From Pelagibacteraceae bacterium AG-390-A23 (lineage in GTDB: Bacteria > Pseudomonadota > Alphaproteobacteria > Pelagibacterales > Pelagibacteraceae): a DNA stretch of 49,953 bases. This document shows positions 43,447 through 49,953 of this stretch, in pieces. The position numbers were made by a program, and so were the translations under genes. Under the pieces are notes generated by a model. It did no database searches, was not told the origin of the DNA, and saw nothing but the letters and a program-made list of their open reading frames with translations. The DNA lies in NCBI GenBank assembly GCA_003279775.1, contig QCGW01000008.1, forward strand, positions 1-49,953, given 5' to 3'. The stretch's first letter is position 1. Every line of letters begins with the position of its first letter.

Positions 43447-44523
43447 ATGGTTCCCATAAAAGAAGCACTTACCTTTGATGATGTTACATTAGCTCCAAAG
43501 TATTCAGAAATATTACCTTCTGATGCAGACACCAGTGTATCTTTAACAAAGCATTTGAAACTTAAAATTCCACTTTTATCATCTGCAATGGATACTGTCA
43601 CAGAAAGCAGAATGGCAATAGCTATAGCTAAAGCTGGTGGTATTGGAGTAATTCACAGAAACCTTGATATAAAAATACAATTATCAGAGATAAAAAAAGT
43701 AAAAAAACAAAAACTAATTGTTGGAGCAGCTGTAGGTGCAGCACCGAATGAATTTATTAGAGCTAAGGAAATAATTAAAGAAGGTGTAGATTTAATCGTA
43801 GTAGACACAGCACATGGCCATACAAAGAAAGTTGCCGAAATAATCAAATATATAAAAAAAATAAAAACTAACAAAATTGCTTTATGTGCGGGAAATATTG
43901 CTACACCTGAAGCTGCAAAATTCCTTATAAAATTAGGAGTAGATATAATTAAAATTGGTATAGGGCCAGGTTCTATTTGCACAACAAGACTGGTTGCTGG
44001 AATAGGAGTTCCTCAATTAAGCGCAATTTTAGCTGTAAGAAGTGGTTTAAAAAATAAAAATGTTAAAATAATTTCAGATGGTGGAATAAAATATTCTGGT
44101 GATTTAGCAAAAGCTTTTGCTGCAGGAGCTGATGCTGTAATGATTGGTTCATTGTTTGCAGGTACAAACGAAACTCCAGGTAAATTAATTAAAAAAAATG
44201 GACAGCTTTTTAAAAGTTTTAGAGGCATGGGTTCTGTTGGAGCTATGAACAAAGGGTCAGCTGATAGATACTTTCAAAAAAAACAAAAAGACTCTTCGAA
44301 ATATGTGCCTGAGGGTGTTGAAGGTTTTGTAAAATATAAAGGAGATGTTGGGAGTATTATTTATAAATTAATTGGTGGATTGAAATCTTCAATGGGTTAT
44401 CTTGGATCAAAAACAATCATTAAATTAAGAAATAAACCACAATTTGTGAAAATTACAAAAGCTGGATTTTATGAAAGTATGGTTCATAATGTAGATGTGG
44501 TAAAAAACGATAGTAAATATTAA
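43447..44523 (+). CDS. guaB: IMP dehydrogenase lacking the CBS domains
   Basis: GuaB oxidises IMP to XMP, the first step of GMP synthesis. At 358 residues it is about 130 shorter than the usual 490-residue enzyme. The missing part is internal: [20 protein letters not shown] (ending near residue 89) runs straight into [11 protein letters not shown], where typical enzymes hold two CBS domains. The barrel is otherwise complete, with [18 protein letters not shown], the catalytic loop [13 protein letters not shown] (Cys178), DGGIKYSGD and the flap GSADRYFQ, followed by PEGVEG. It should be active but without CBS-mediated adenine or guanine nucleotide control. It leads the guaB-TPR-guaA unit. Confidence 0.95.
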   Translation: MVPIKEALTFDDVTLAPKYSEILPSDADTSVSLTKHLKLKIPLLSSAMDTVTESRMAIAIAKAGGIGVIHRNLDIKIQLSEIKKVKKQKLIVGAAVGAAPNEFIRAKEIIKEGVDLIVVDTAHGHTKKVAEIIKYIKKIKTNKIALCAGNIATPEAAKFLIKLGVDIIKIGIGPGSICTTRLVAGIGVPQLSAILAVRSGLKNKNVKIISDGGIKYSGDLAKAFAAGADAVMIGSLFAGTNETPGKLIKKNGQLFKSFRGMGSVGAMNKGSADRYFQKKQKDSSKYVPEGVEGFVKYKGDVGSIIYKLIGGLKSSMGYLGSKTIIKLRNKPQFVKITKAGFYESMVHNVDVVKNDSKY

Positions 44524-44963
44524 TGAGCAAATTTTTCAAATTAATAGGATTAATACTTTTAACAGCTTTTTTTAACAGCACGTCTTTTGGTAAAGAAAAT
44601 TTTTTTAATGAAGCTTTAGAATTGTTTAAAAAAGAAAAATATGAAGATGCACGTTTTTTATTTGAGAGAAATATTGTTTTTAATCCAAAAGATGCAAACT
44701 CATATTTATATTTAGCAAAAATTTATAACCAAGAAGAAAATCAAAGAAAAGAAGAATACAATTTAGAAACAACACTTTTAATTGAGCCAGACAATGAAGA
44801 AGCTTTATTAATGTTAATGAAAATTGCTTTAGAAAAATCTAATTATGAAAAAGTCAAAGATCTTTCAGACAAGTTTGTAAAAGTTTGTAAAAATTTATGT
44901 GATGAAAACAAAGATATTCAAGAGTCATTAAAAAATATAGAACCTGAAAATAATGAGTCTTGA
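44523..44963 (+). CDS. Small exported TPR-repeat protein
   Basis: A 146-residue protein with an N-terminal signal peptide (about residues 1-22, [19 protein letters not shown]) and three TPR-like helix pairs: [61 protein letters not shown] and [30 protein letters not shown]. It is predicted periplasmic, with two cysteines near the end (VCKNLCDEN). Its ATG overlaps the guaB stop by one base and its end overlaps guaA by 11 bases, so it is embedded between two cytosolic purine enzymes. The function is unknown; the position may reflect cotranscription only. Confidence 0.8.
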   Translation: MSKFFKLIGLILLTAFFNSTSFGKENFFNEALELFKKEKYEDARFLFERNIVFNPKDANSYLYLAKIYNQEENQRKEEYNLETTLLIEPDNEEALLMLMKIALEKSNYEKVKDLSDKFVKVCKNLCDENKDIQESLKNIEPENNES

Positions 44964-46515
44964 TCAAAATCTTAATAAAATCTTAATAATAGATTTTGGT
45001 TCACAATTTACTCAATTAATTGCAAGAAGAGTAAGAGAATTAGGTGTGTTTTCAGAAATAGTTAGTCACAAAAAAATAAAACTAAAAGACATAAATAACA
45101 GTATTAAAGGAATAGTATTATCTGGTGGCCCACTAAATGTTTATCAAATAAATAAATATTCATTTGATAAAAAAATTTTACAACTTGATGTACCAGTTCT
45201 TGGAATATGTTTTGGACATCAAATTTTATCAAAACTTAATGGTGGAAGGGTAAAACAATCAAAACATAGAGAATTTGGTCTGGCTAATGTTTATAAGAAA
45301 AATATCAGTCTTTTAACAACTAATTTTTTTGGAAACAAAAAATCCAAACAAGTTTGGATGAGTCATGCTGATCAAGTTTCAAAACTTCCAAAGAATTTTA
45401 AAGTTGTTGCATCAAGCACTAATTCAAAATTTGCAATTGTTGAAAATAAAATTAAAAAATATTATGGAGTACAATTTCACCCTGAAGTAACTCATACAGA
45501 GAATGGAAAAAAATTAATAAGTAATTTCATTTTTTTAATTTGTAAAATTAAAAGAAATTGGTCCTCTAGGGATCAAAAAAATCAGCTTATTAAAGATGTT
45601 AGAAAACAAGTTGCAAACAACAAAGTTATTTGTGCTTTATCAGGAGGTGTGGATAGTAGCGTAGTCGCTCAATTGCTGAATAAAGCTATTGGTAAAAAAC
45701 TTTATTGTATTTTTGTAAACACAGGCCTTTTAAGAAAAAATGAGGAAGTACAAGTAGTTCAAACTTTCAAGAAGCGTTTAAAAATGAATTTAATTTATGT
45801 AAATGCTGAAAAAGAATTCTTAAAAAAATTAAAAAATGTTTCTGATCCAGAAAAAAAAAGAAAAATAATTGGTAATTTATTTATCAAAATCTTCGAACGA
45901 TACGCTAAGAAAATTAAAAATGTCAAATTTTTAGCTCAGGGTACTCTTTATCCAGACTTAATTGAAAGTAAATCAGTTACTGGAAGCCAAACTTCTAAAA
46001 TTAAATCGCATCATAATGTCGGTGGCCTACCCAAAAAAATGAATTTAAAATTAGTAGAACCACTAAAATTCTTATTTAAGGATGAGGTAAGAAAATTAGG
46101 ATTAGAATTAAATTTAAGTAAAGAAATTATTTCTAGACACCCTTTTCCTGGACCAGGTTTAGCAATTCGAATGCCAGGTATTATAACTAATGAAAAAATT
46201 AAAATTTTAAAAGAAGCAGATTTTTATTTTATTCAAGCCTTAAAAGATCACGGTCTTTATCACAAGATTTGGCAAGCATATGCAGCTTTACTCCCAGTTA
46301 AAACAGTTGGAGTAATGGGTGACAATCGTACTTATGAGTATTTATGTTTATTAAGGGCTATTACTTCTGAAGATGGAATGACAGCAGATTATTATGAATT
46401 TAAAAAGTCATTTATGCAAAGCATATCAAACAAAATAGTTAATAGCATAAGAGGGATAAATAGAGTGGTTTACGACGTTACTTCAAAGCCTCCGAGTACA
46501 ATAGAATTAGAATAA
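44953..46515 (+). CDS. guaA: GMP synthase (glutamine-hydrolysing) GuaA
   Basis: GuaA amidates XMP to GMP. The 520-residue protein has the class I glutamine amidotransferase domain (residues 8-195: [20 protein letters not shown], nucleophile Cys in [11 protein letters not shown], and the His/Glu pair in [11 protein letters not shown]) followed by the ATP pyrophosphatase domain with the P-loop [16 protein letters not shown]. The C-terminal dimerisation domain includes [20 protein letters not shown] and the final [11 protein letters not shown]. It completes the guaB-TPR-guaA run, and its stop overlaps the start of a sulfotransferase gene by one base. Confidence 0.97.
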   Translation: MSLDQNLNKILIIDFGSQFTQLIARRVRELGVFSEIVSHKKIKLKDINNSIKGIVLSGGPLNVYQINKYSFDKKILQLDVPVLGICFGHQILSKLNGGRVKQSKHREFGLANVYKKNISLLTTNFFGNKKSKQVWMSHADQVSKLPKNFKVVASSTNSKFAIVENKIKKYYGVQFHPEVTHTENGKKLISNFIFLICKIKRNWSSRDQKNQLIKDVRKQVANNKVICALSGGVDSSVVAQLLNKAIGKKLYCIFVNTGLLRKNEEVQVVQTFKKRLKMNLIYVNAEKEFLKKLKNVSDPEKKRKIIGNLFIKIFERYAKKIKNVKFLAQGTLYPDLIESKSVTGSQTSKIKSHHNVGGLPKKMNLKLVEPLKFLFKDEVRKLGLELNLSKEIISRHPFPGPGLAIRMPGIITNEKIKILKEADFYFIQALKDHGLYHKIWQAYAALLPVKTVGVMGDNRTYEYLCLLRAITSEDGMTADYYEFKKSFMQSISNKIVNSIRGINRVVYDVTSKPPSTIELE

Positions 46516-47288
46516 TGGAATTTAATTCAATTTGGATAGCATCAGTTCCAAGAACAGGATCTATGTGGACAACAAATATAATTAGAGAGATTTTTCTTGA
46601 AGGAAATTTAAATGTTTTCCCAAAAAATCAAATTCAGTATGATAAAGAAATATTAAATTATTATAATTCAGAAGCACAATTAGATGATAATAAATTAAAT
46701 AAATATGTTTTAAAAATACATAGTAAGCTAACTGTATTACCCCCTAGGTCAAAAATTATCACAAACATTAGAAATCCATATGATATATGTGCATCGCACA
46801 ACGAATTTATGAAATGTGATGTAAATAAATCGATAATCGTAGCTTCAGATTTATTGAATTGGGTAAATTATTATAGAAGTCTTTATAAAGATATTTTTTC
46901 TGTAAAGTATGAAGATATTGAAAATGAACCAAGTGTCTTGATTGATAAATTAACTAATTTTTGTAAAATTAATTTATCCAAAATACAAATAGATAAAATA
47001 GCCTTAAATTATAGTAAAGATAAAATTTTAAATTTAATTAAAAGTAATGATGAAGAAATTCAAAGAAAAATAATTAAAAATGAGGAAATTGATAAAAAAA
47101 AAATTGTTAAGTTTAAAAATGGATCATATCGATCTTTTGATATTAATACTGGTTTTCAAACTGGTCACATTTCACAAAGAAAATCAGGAGAATGGAAAAA
47201 AGTTTTTTCAACTAAAGAAGCAGATATAATTATTGAAAAATTGGATCCTATAGCTGTAGAATTAGGCTATTCCTCAGAGAAGAATTAA
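46515..47288 (+). CDS. Sulfotransferase family protein
   Basis: A 257-residue cytosolic protein. The 5'-phosphosulfate loop SVPRTGSMWTTNIIREIF (about residues 10-27) and the 3'-phosphate loop NIRNPYDICASH identify the PAPS-binding fold of sulfotransferases. KVFSTKEADIIIEKLDPIAVELGY at the end resembles the C-terminal region of family members. The acceptor is unknown and could be a sugar, lipid or small molecule. It begins in a TAATG overlap with guaA. It is followed by a 134-base gap and an FkbM methyltransferase, the two forming a small surface-modification-like group in an otherwise housekeeping run. Confidence 0.8.
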   Translation: MEFNSIWIASVPRTGSMWTTNIIREIFLEGNLNVFPKNQIQYDKEILNYYNSEAQLDDNKLNKYVLKIHSKLTVLPPRSKIITNIRNPYDICASHNEFMKCDVNKSIIVASDLLNWVNYYRSLYKDIFSVKYEDIENEPSVLIDKLTNFCKINLSKIQIDKIALNYSKDKILNLIKSNDEEIQRKIIKNEEIDKKKIVKFKNGSYRSFDINTGFQTGHISQRKSGEWKKVFSTKEADIIIEKLDPIAVELGYSSEKN

Positions 47289-47354
47289 AATTTGTAATTC
47301 TAAGTTGAATTAAAAAAGTCTCATATACAAATTATATCAAATAAAATAGTTAAC

Positions 47355-47377
47355 ATTATACTAGGTATAAGTATAAT
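47355..47377. repeat. Nested palindromes in the gap before the FkbM gene
   Basis: TTATAC-TAG-GTATAA (47356-47370) is a perfect inverted repeat. A second copy of GTATAA follows directly (47371-47376), so that ATTATAC (47355-47361) also pairs with GTATAAT (47371-47377). The cluster lies about 45 bases before the FkbM ATG and could be an operator or part of its promoter (TATACT resembles a -10). It could also be chance in AT-rich DNA. Confidence 0.3.
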
Positions 47378-47422
47378 TTTGTATGATATTATCTCAAAAA
47401 CACCTGCCACAAATGAATTAAA

Positions 47423-48292
47423 ATGAATAAAGCATTATCAATCCTATCTCAATTTGTAAAACAAACTAATATTAAATGTAGTTTCAAAATTGTTGAAATT
47501 GGAGCTTTGCATATTCACGATCAAAAAGAACCGTTTTATGAACTTTTAGATTATTTTCCATCAAGTGAAATTTTTGGATTTGAAGTAGAAAAAGAAGTTT
47601 GTGATCAAATGAATTCGAAGTCCAAAGAAGGAATTAAATATTATCCATATGCACTTGGTAAAGCTAATGAAAGAAGAAAGTTTTATATAACTCAACATCC
47701 TATGTGCTGCAGTTTATATAAACCAAACGAAGAATTTATTAAGCTGTATAATAATTTTGAGTTTGCTTATTTGAAGGAAGAAATAGAAATTAATACAATT
47801 AGTTTAGATTATTTTATAGACAAGTATAACATTGGTAACATTGATTTTATTAAGTTAGATGTTCAAGGAGCTGAATTAGATATTTTTCAAGGAGCAACTA
47901 AAACTCTTAAAAATGTTCTAAAAATAGTTTGTGAAGTAGGGTTTTTGCCAATTTATGAAAATCAACCATTGTTTGGAGATATATGTAACCATTTAAATAA
48001 ATATAACCTAATGTTTAATAAATTTTTAGGATTAAATGGAAGAGCCCTCAAACCAATTTCTTTTAATAACAATCCGAATTTACCCTCACAACATTTGTGG
48101 GCAGACGCTGTCTTTTTTCATAATATTCAAAAAGTAGACAAATTAAATGATGAACAGCTAATAAAATTAAGTTTATTGTCTTGTGTTTATAATGCACTAG
48201 ATTTAACTTTTTTTTGTTTGTCAGAGTATGATAAACGGTATTCTACCTATTTAGCTAAAGAGTGGATGAATAAAGTCGTATCCGAACAATAA
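47423..48292 (+). CDS. FkbM family SAM-dependent methyltransferase
   Basis: A 289-residue methyltransferase. The SAM-binding region starts KIVEIGALHIHDQ and continues with IFGFEVEKEVCDQMN, where Glu binds the ribose. The family hallmark is IDFIKLDVQGAELDIFQGATKTL (about residues 143-165), followed by the strand IVCEVGFLPIY. FkbM proteins methylate hydroxyls on sugars, polyketides or lipids; in marine bacteria they are often in surface polysaccharide islands. A C-terminal extension of about 80 residues (LNDEQLIKLSLLSCVYNALDLTFFCL) is helical and not recognised. It has its own upstream gap with palindromes, so it is probably separately transcribed. Confidence 0.83.
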   Translation: MNKALSILSQFVKQTNIKCSFKIVEIGALHIHDQKEPFYELLDYFPSSEIFGFEVEKEVCDQMNSKSKEGIKYYPYALGKANERRKFYITQHPMCCSLYKPNEEFIKLYNNFEFAYLKEEIEINTISLDYFIDKYNIGNIDFIKLDVQGAELDIFQGATKTLKNVLKIVCEVGFLPIYENQPLFGDICNHLNKYNLMFNKFLGLNGRALKPISFNNNPNLPSQHLWADAVFFHNIQKVDKLNDEQLIKLSLLSCVYNALDLTFFCLSEYDKRYSTYLAKEWMNKVVSEQ

Positions 48293-48352
48293 ATCAAATT
48301 AATAAAATTTCAACTATTGAAAGGAAATAGTTTTTAACTATAAATTAAAAGC

Positions 48353-48772
48353 ATGAAATATTTACACACAATGATTAGAATTAAAGACGTAGATGAGTCT
48401 CTAAGATTTTTCTGCGAAGGGCTTGGTTTAAAAGAAACAAGAAGAATGGAAAATGAAAAAGGTAGATTTACATTAATTTTTCTTGCAGCACCAAATGATG
48501 AAAAAGCAGAAATAGAATTAACATATAATTGGGATGGTGATGAGCTTGGAGAAGGTTCAAGAAATTTCGGTCATCTTGCCTATAGAGTAGATAATATTTA
48601 TGAAACTTGCCAAAGATTAATGGATATGGGCTACACGATTAATAGACCACCAAGAGATGGTCATATGGCTTTTGTTAGATCACCAGACAAAATTTCAATT
48701 GAGATTCTTCAAGAAGGAAATTTAGAACCTAAAGAACCTTGGGCTTCAATGGAAAATACCGGCTCTTGGTAA
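48353..48772 (+). CDS. gloA: Lactoylglutathione lyase (glyoxalase I) GloA
   Basis: GloA isomerises the methylglyoxal-glutathione adduct to S-lactoylglutathione. The 139-residue VOC protein shows the full metal ligand set: His5 (KYLHTMIRI), Glu55 (AEIELTYN), His74 (FGHLAYRV) and Glu117 (ISIEILQ). The blocks RFFCEGLGLKETRRMENEKGRFTL and RDGHMAFVRSPD are typical of the Ni-dependent bacterial enzyme. The short distance to panB (4 bases) suggests an operon. Confidence 0.92.
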   Translation: MKYLHTMIRIKDVDESLRFFCEGLGLKETRRMENEKGRFTLIFLAAPNDEKAEIELTYNWDGDELGEGSRNFGHLAYRVDNIYETCQRLMDMGYTINRPPRDGHMAFVRSPDKISIEILQEGNLEPKEPWASMENTGSW

Positions 48773-48776
48773 GTCG

Positions 48777-49550
48777 ATGAAAAAAAAAATTTCAGATTTA
48801 ATTAAAAAAAAAAATAAACAAAAAATTGTAAGTTTAACTGCTTACTCAAAAAACGTTGCATCAATTTTAGATAATCATTGCGATATTATACTTGTTGGAG
48901 ATTCTCTTGGATCTGTTTTGTATAATTATAAATCTACGAGAGAAGTTACTTTGAATACTATGATTGAACATTCTAAAAGTGTCAGAATGGGTATTAAAAA
49001 AAGTTTAATGATTGTTGATATGCCACATAACACCTATCGAACTCCTAAAGAGGCAGTGAAAAATGCAAAACAAATAATGAAAAAAACTAAATGTGATGGA
49101 GTAAAATTGGAAGGTGGAAAAAAAATTTACGAAACAATTAAAACTTTAGTTAAAAATAAAATTCCAGTTATGGGTCATTTAGGGCTACTTCCTCAGTCAG
49201 ATAAAACTTTCAAATTTAAAGGAAAAAAAAAGTTAGAGAGAAACAACATTATAAGAGACTCACAATTATTAGAAAAGGCTGGAGTGTTTTCAATTGTTTT
49301 AGAATGTGTTGAAACTTCTTTAGCAAAGCTTGTCACGCAAAATTTAAAGATACCAACTATTGGTATAGGAGCTTCTAAATATTGTGATGGTCAAATATTA
49401 GTTTTTGATGATTTAATTGGCTTAAATCCAACGAATTATAAGTTTGTAAAAAAATATGCCAATATAAGAAATAATATTTCTAAAGCTGTTTCAAATTATT
49501 CAAAAGAAGTAAGAAAAATTAAATTTCCTAATAAAAAAAATTCTTTTTAA
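48777..49550 (+). CDS. panB: 3-methyl-2-oxobutanoate hydroxymethyltransferase PanB
   Basis: PanB adds a one-carbon unit from methylene-tetrahydrofolate to 2-oxoisovalerate, giving ketopantoate, the first committed step to pantothenate and CoA. The 257-residue protein has KIVSLTAYSKNVASIL, the metal-binding VGDSLGSVLYNY, LMIVDMPHNTY, GVKLEGG, the VMGHLGLLPQS segment, the catalytic Glu in VLECVE and IGIGASKYCDGQILVFDDLIGL. Length and order are typical. The partner gene panC is not in this window. Its stop codon ends exactly where the convergent partial ORF ends. Confidence 0.95.
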   Translation: MKKKISDLIKKKNKQKIVSLTAYSKNVASILDNHCDIILVGDSLGSVLYNYKSTREVTLNTMIEHSKSVRMGIKKSLMIVDMPHNTYRTPKEAVKNAKQIMKKTKCDGVKLEGGKKIYETIKTLVKNKIPVMGHLGLLPQSDKTFKFKGKKKLERNNIIRDSQLLEKAGVFSIVLECVETSLAKLVTQNLKIPTIGIGASKYCDGQILVFDDLIGLNPTNYKFVKKYANIRNNISKAVSNYSKEVRKIKFPNKKNSF

Positions 49551-49953
49551 TTAAAAGTATTTTTTAAATTCTTCATTAATATTTAATATTTCAAGATCAA
49601 CCAATCCACCTATTACTAATTGTAGACCAACAATTAAGATAAATACTAATCCGATATAAGCTATCCAAATATGTCTTTGTATATAATTAGCCATATATGT
49701 CGCTAAAGCACCAGTTAAAACAACTGATAACATCAGTCCAAATATCATAAATCCAAAATATCCTTTTGCTGCCGCAACTACACCAATAGGTGCTTGACCT
49801 GTTCTTACAGCTCTGAAAATTTCACCACCTTTAAATAATGAACCACCTGGATGGGTAACGATTGTAAGTTTTCCACCACTTTTTTCAGTTACATTCTTTG
49901 CAAATTCTGTTGCATTAGCAGAATGAAAGTTTCCAGCACCATAAGCCAGTGCC
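49551..49953 (-). CDS. Partial chimeric ORF: TRAP solute-binding protein start joined to TerC-like C-terminus
   Basis: The frame is open from the right edge (first full codon 49950-49952) to TAA at 49551-49553, 133 residues. The first part (49782-49952), from ALAYGAGNFHSANATEFAKN through GGKLTIVTHPGGSLFKGGEI to AVRTGQAPIG, is a clear DctP-type TRAP transporter solute-binding protein. From about 49781 it becomes VVAAAKGYFGFMIFGLMLSV, ATYMANYIQRHIWIAYIG and further hydrophobic helices to the end, which fits the C-terminal half of a TerC-family membrane protein. DctP proteins normally continue after APIG with ER-type soluble sequence. The join is in frame. It may be a true fusion, a deletion scar or an assembly chimera. 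Confidence 0.75.
   Translation of the reverse strand, partial: ALAYGAGNFHSANATEFAKNVTEKSGGKLTIVTHPGGSLFKGGEIFRAVRTGQAPIGVVAAAKGYFGFMIFGLMLSVVLTGALATYMANYIQRHIWIAYIGLVFILIVGLQLVIGGLVDLEILNINEEFKKYF

Noticed and set aside
1-49953. CRISPR arrays, insertion sequences, prophage or integrases
   Set aside because: None seen: no regularly spaced repeats, transposase motifs or phage genes in any frame.

Overview
The window looks like about 50 kb of a SAR11-type marine alphaproteobacterium (Candidatus Pelagibacter or a close relative). The DNA is very AT-rich throughout. Genes are packed with overlaps or gaps of a few bases, and no insertion sequence, prophage or CRISPR array is visible. Alphaproteobacterial signatures include the lpxC-bamD-ligA order, a one-cysteine DksA, and GAAC-N7-GAAC-type SOS boxes. 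A proteorhodopsin carries glutamine at the spectral tuning site, as expected for blue-light open-ocean bacteria. Gene identities come from reading motifs in translated sequence; no database search was possible.

Layout. 1-9.3 kb: end of a gene probably ftsZ, then lpxC, bamD and ligA, convergent with uvrD and an aminopeptidase P, then an AsmA-like protein. 9.3-17.7 kb: fumC, a MazG-like pyrophosphohydrolase, nadC and nadA, tRNA-Leu(GAG) with its own promoter, a 53-aa membrane protein, ygfZ, pyrC, an SMR transporter and prpE. 17.7-21.8 kb: proteorhodopsin with its own terminator, then a tri-histidine membrane desaturase/hydroxylase, an adrenodoxin-type ferredoxin, a thioredoxin-reductase-like ferredoxin reductase and a glutathione S-transferase. 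The middle three could form a complete electron chain to the membrane oxygenase. 21.8-24.8 kb: dksA with two tiny downstream membrane ORFs, then a GT39/GT2 pair.

24.9-32 kb is the most accessory-looking stretch. A promoter precedes a DUF1800/DUF1501 pair and two tandem beta-lactamase-fold proteins, the first with arginine in place of the catalytic lysine. A truncated signal-peptide stub follows, cut off where a convergent umuDC operon begins. umuDC has a well-formed SOS promoter. 32-36.4 kb: small metabolic genes (VOC, GFA, glycerate kinase), a TolC-family protein and recA with its own SOS-like box and terminator. 36.4-46.5 kb: alaS, icd, then a tight string psd-pssA-glycosyltransferase-rlmE-guaB-TPR-guaA, in which GuaB lacks the CBS domains. 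46.5-49.95 kb: a sulfotransferase, an FkbM methyltransferase, gloA, panB, and at the right edge an ORF that joins the start of a TRAP solute-binding protein to the end of a TerC membrane protein.

The strongest leads are the DctP/TerC junction at the right end (real fusion or assembly chimera), the oxygenase electron chain next to proteorhodopsin, the secreted DUF1800/DUF1501/serine-hydrolase cluster interrupted by umuDC, the SOS sites at umuD and recA, the CBS-less GuaB, and several unannotated micro-proteins.
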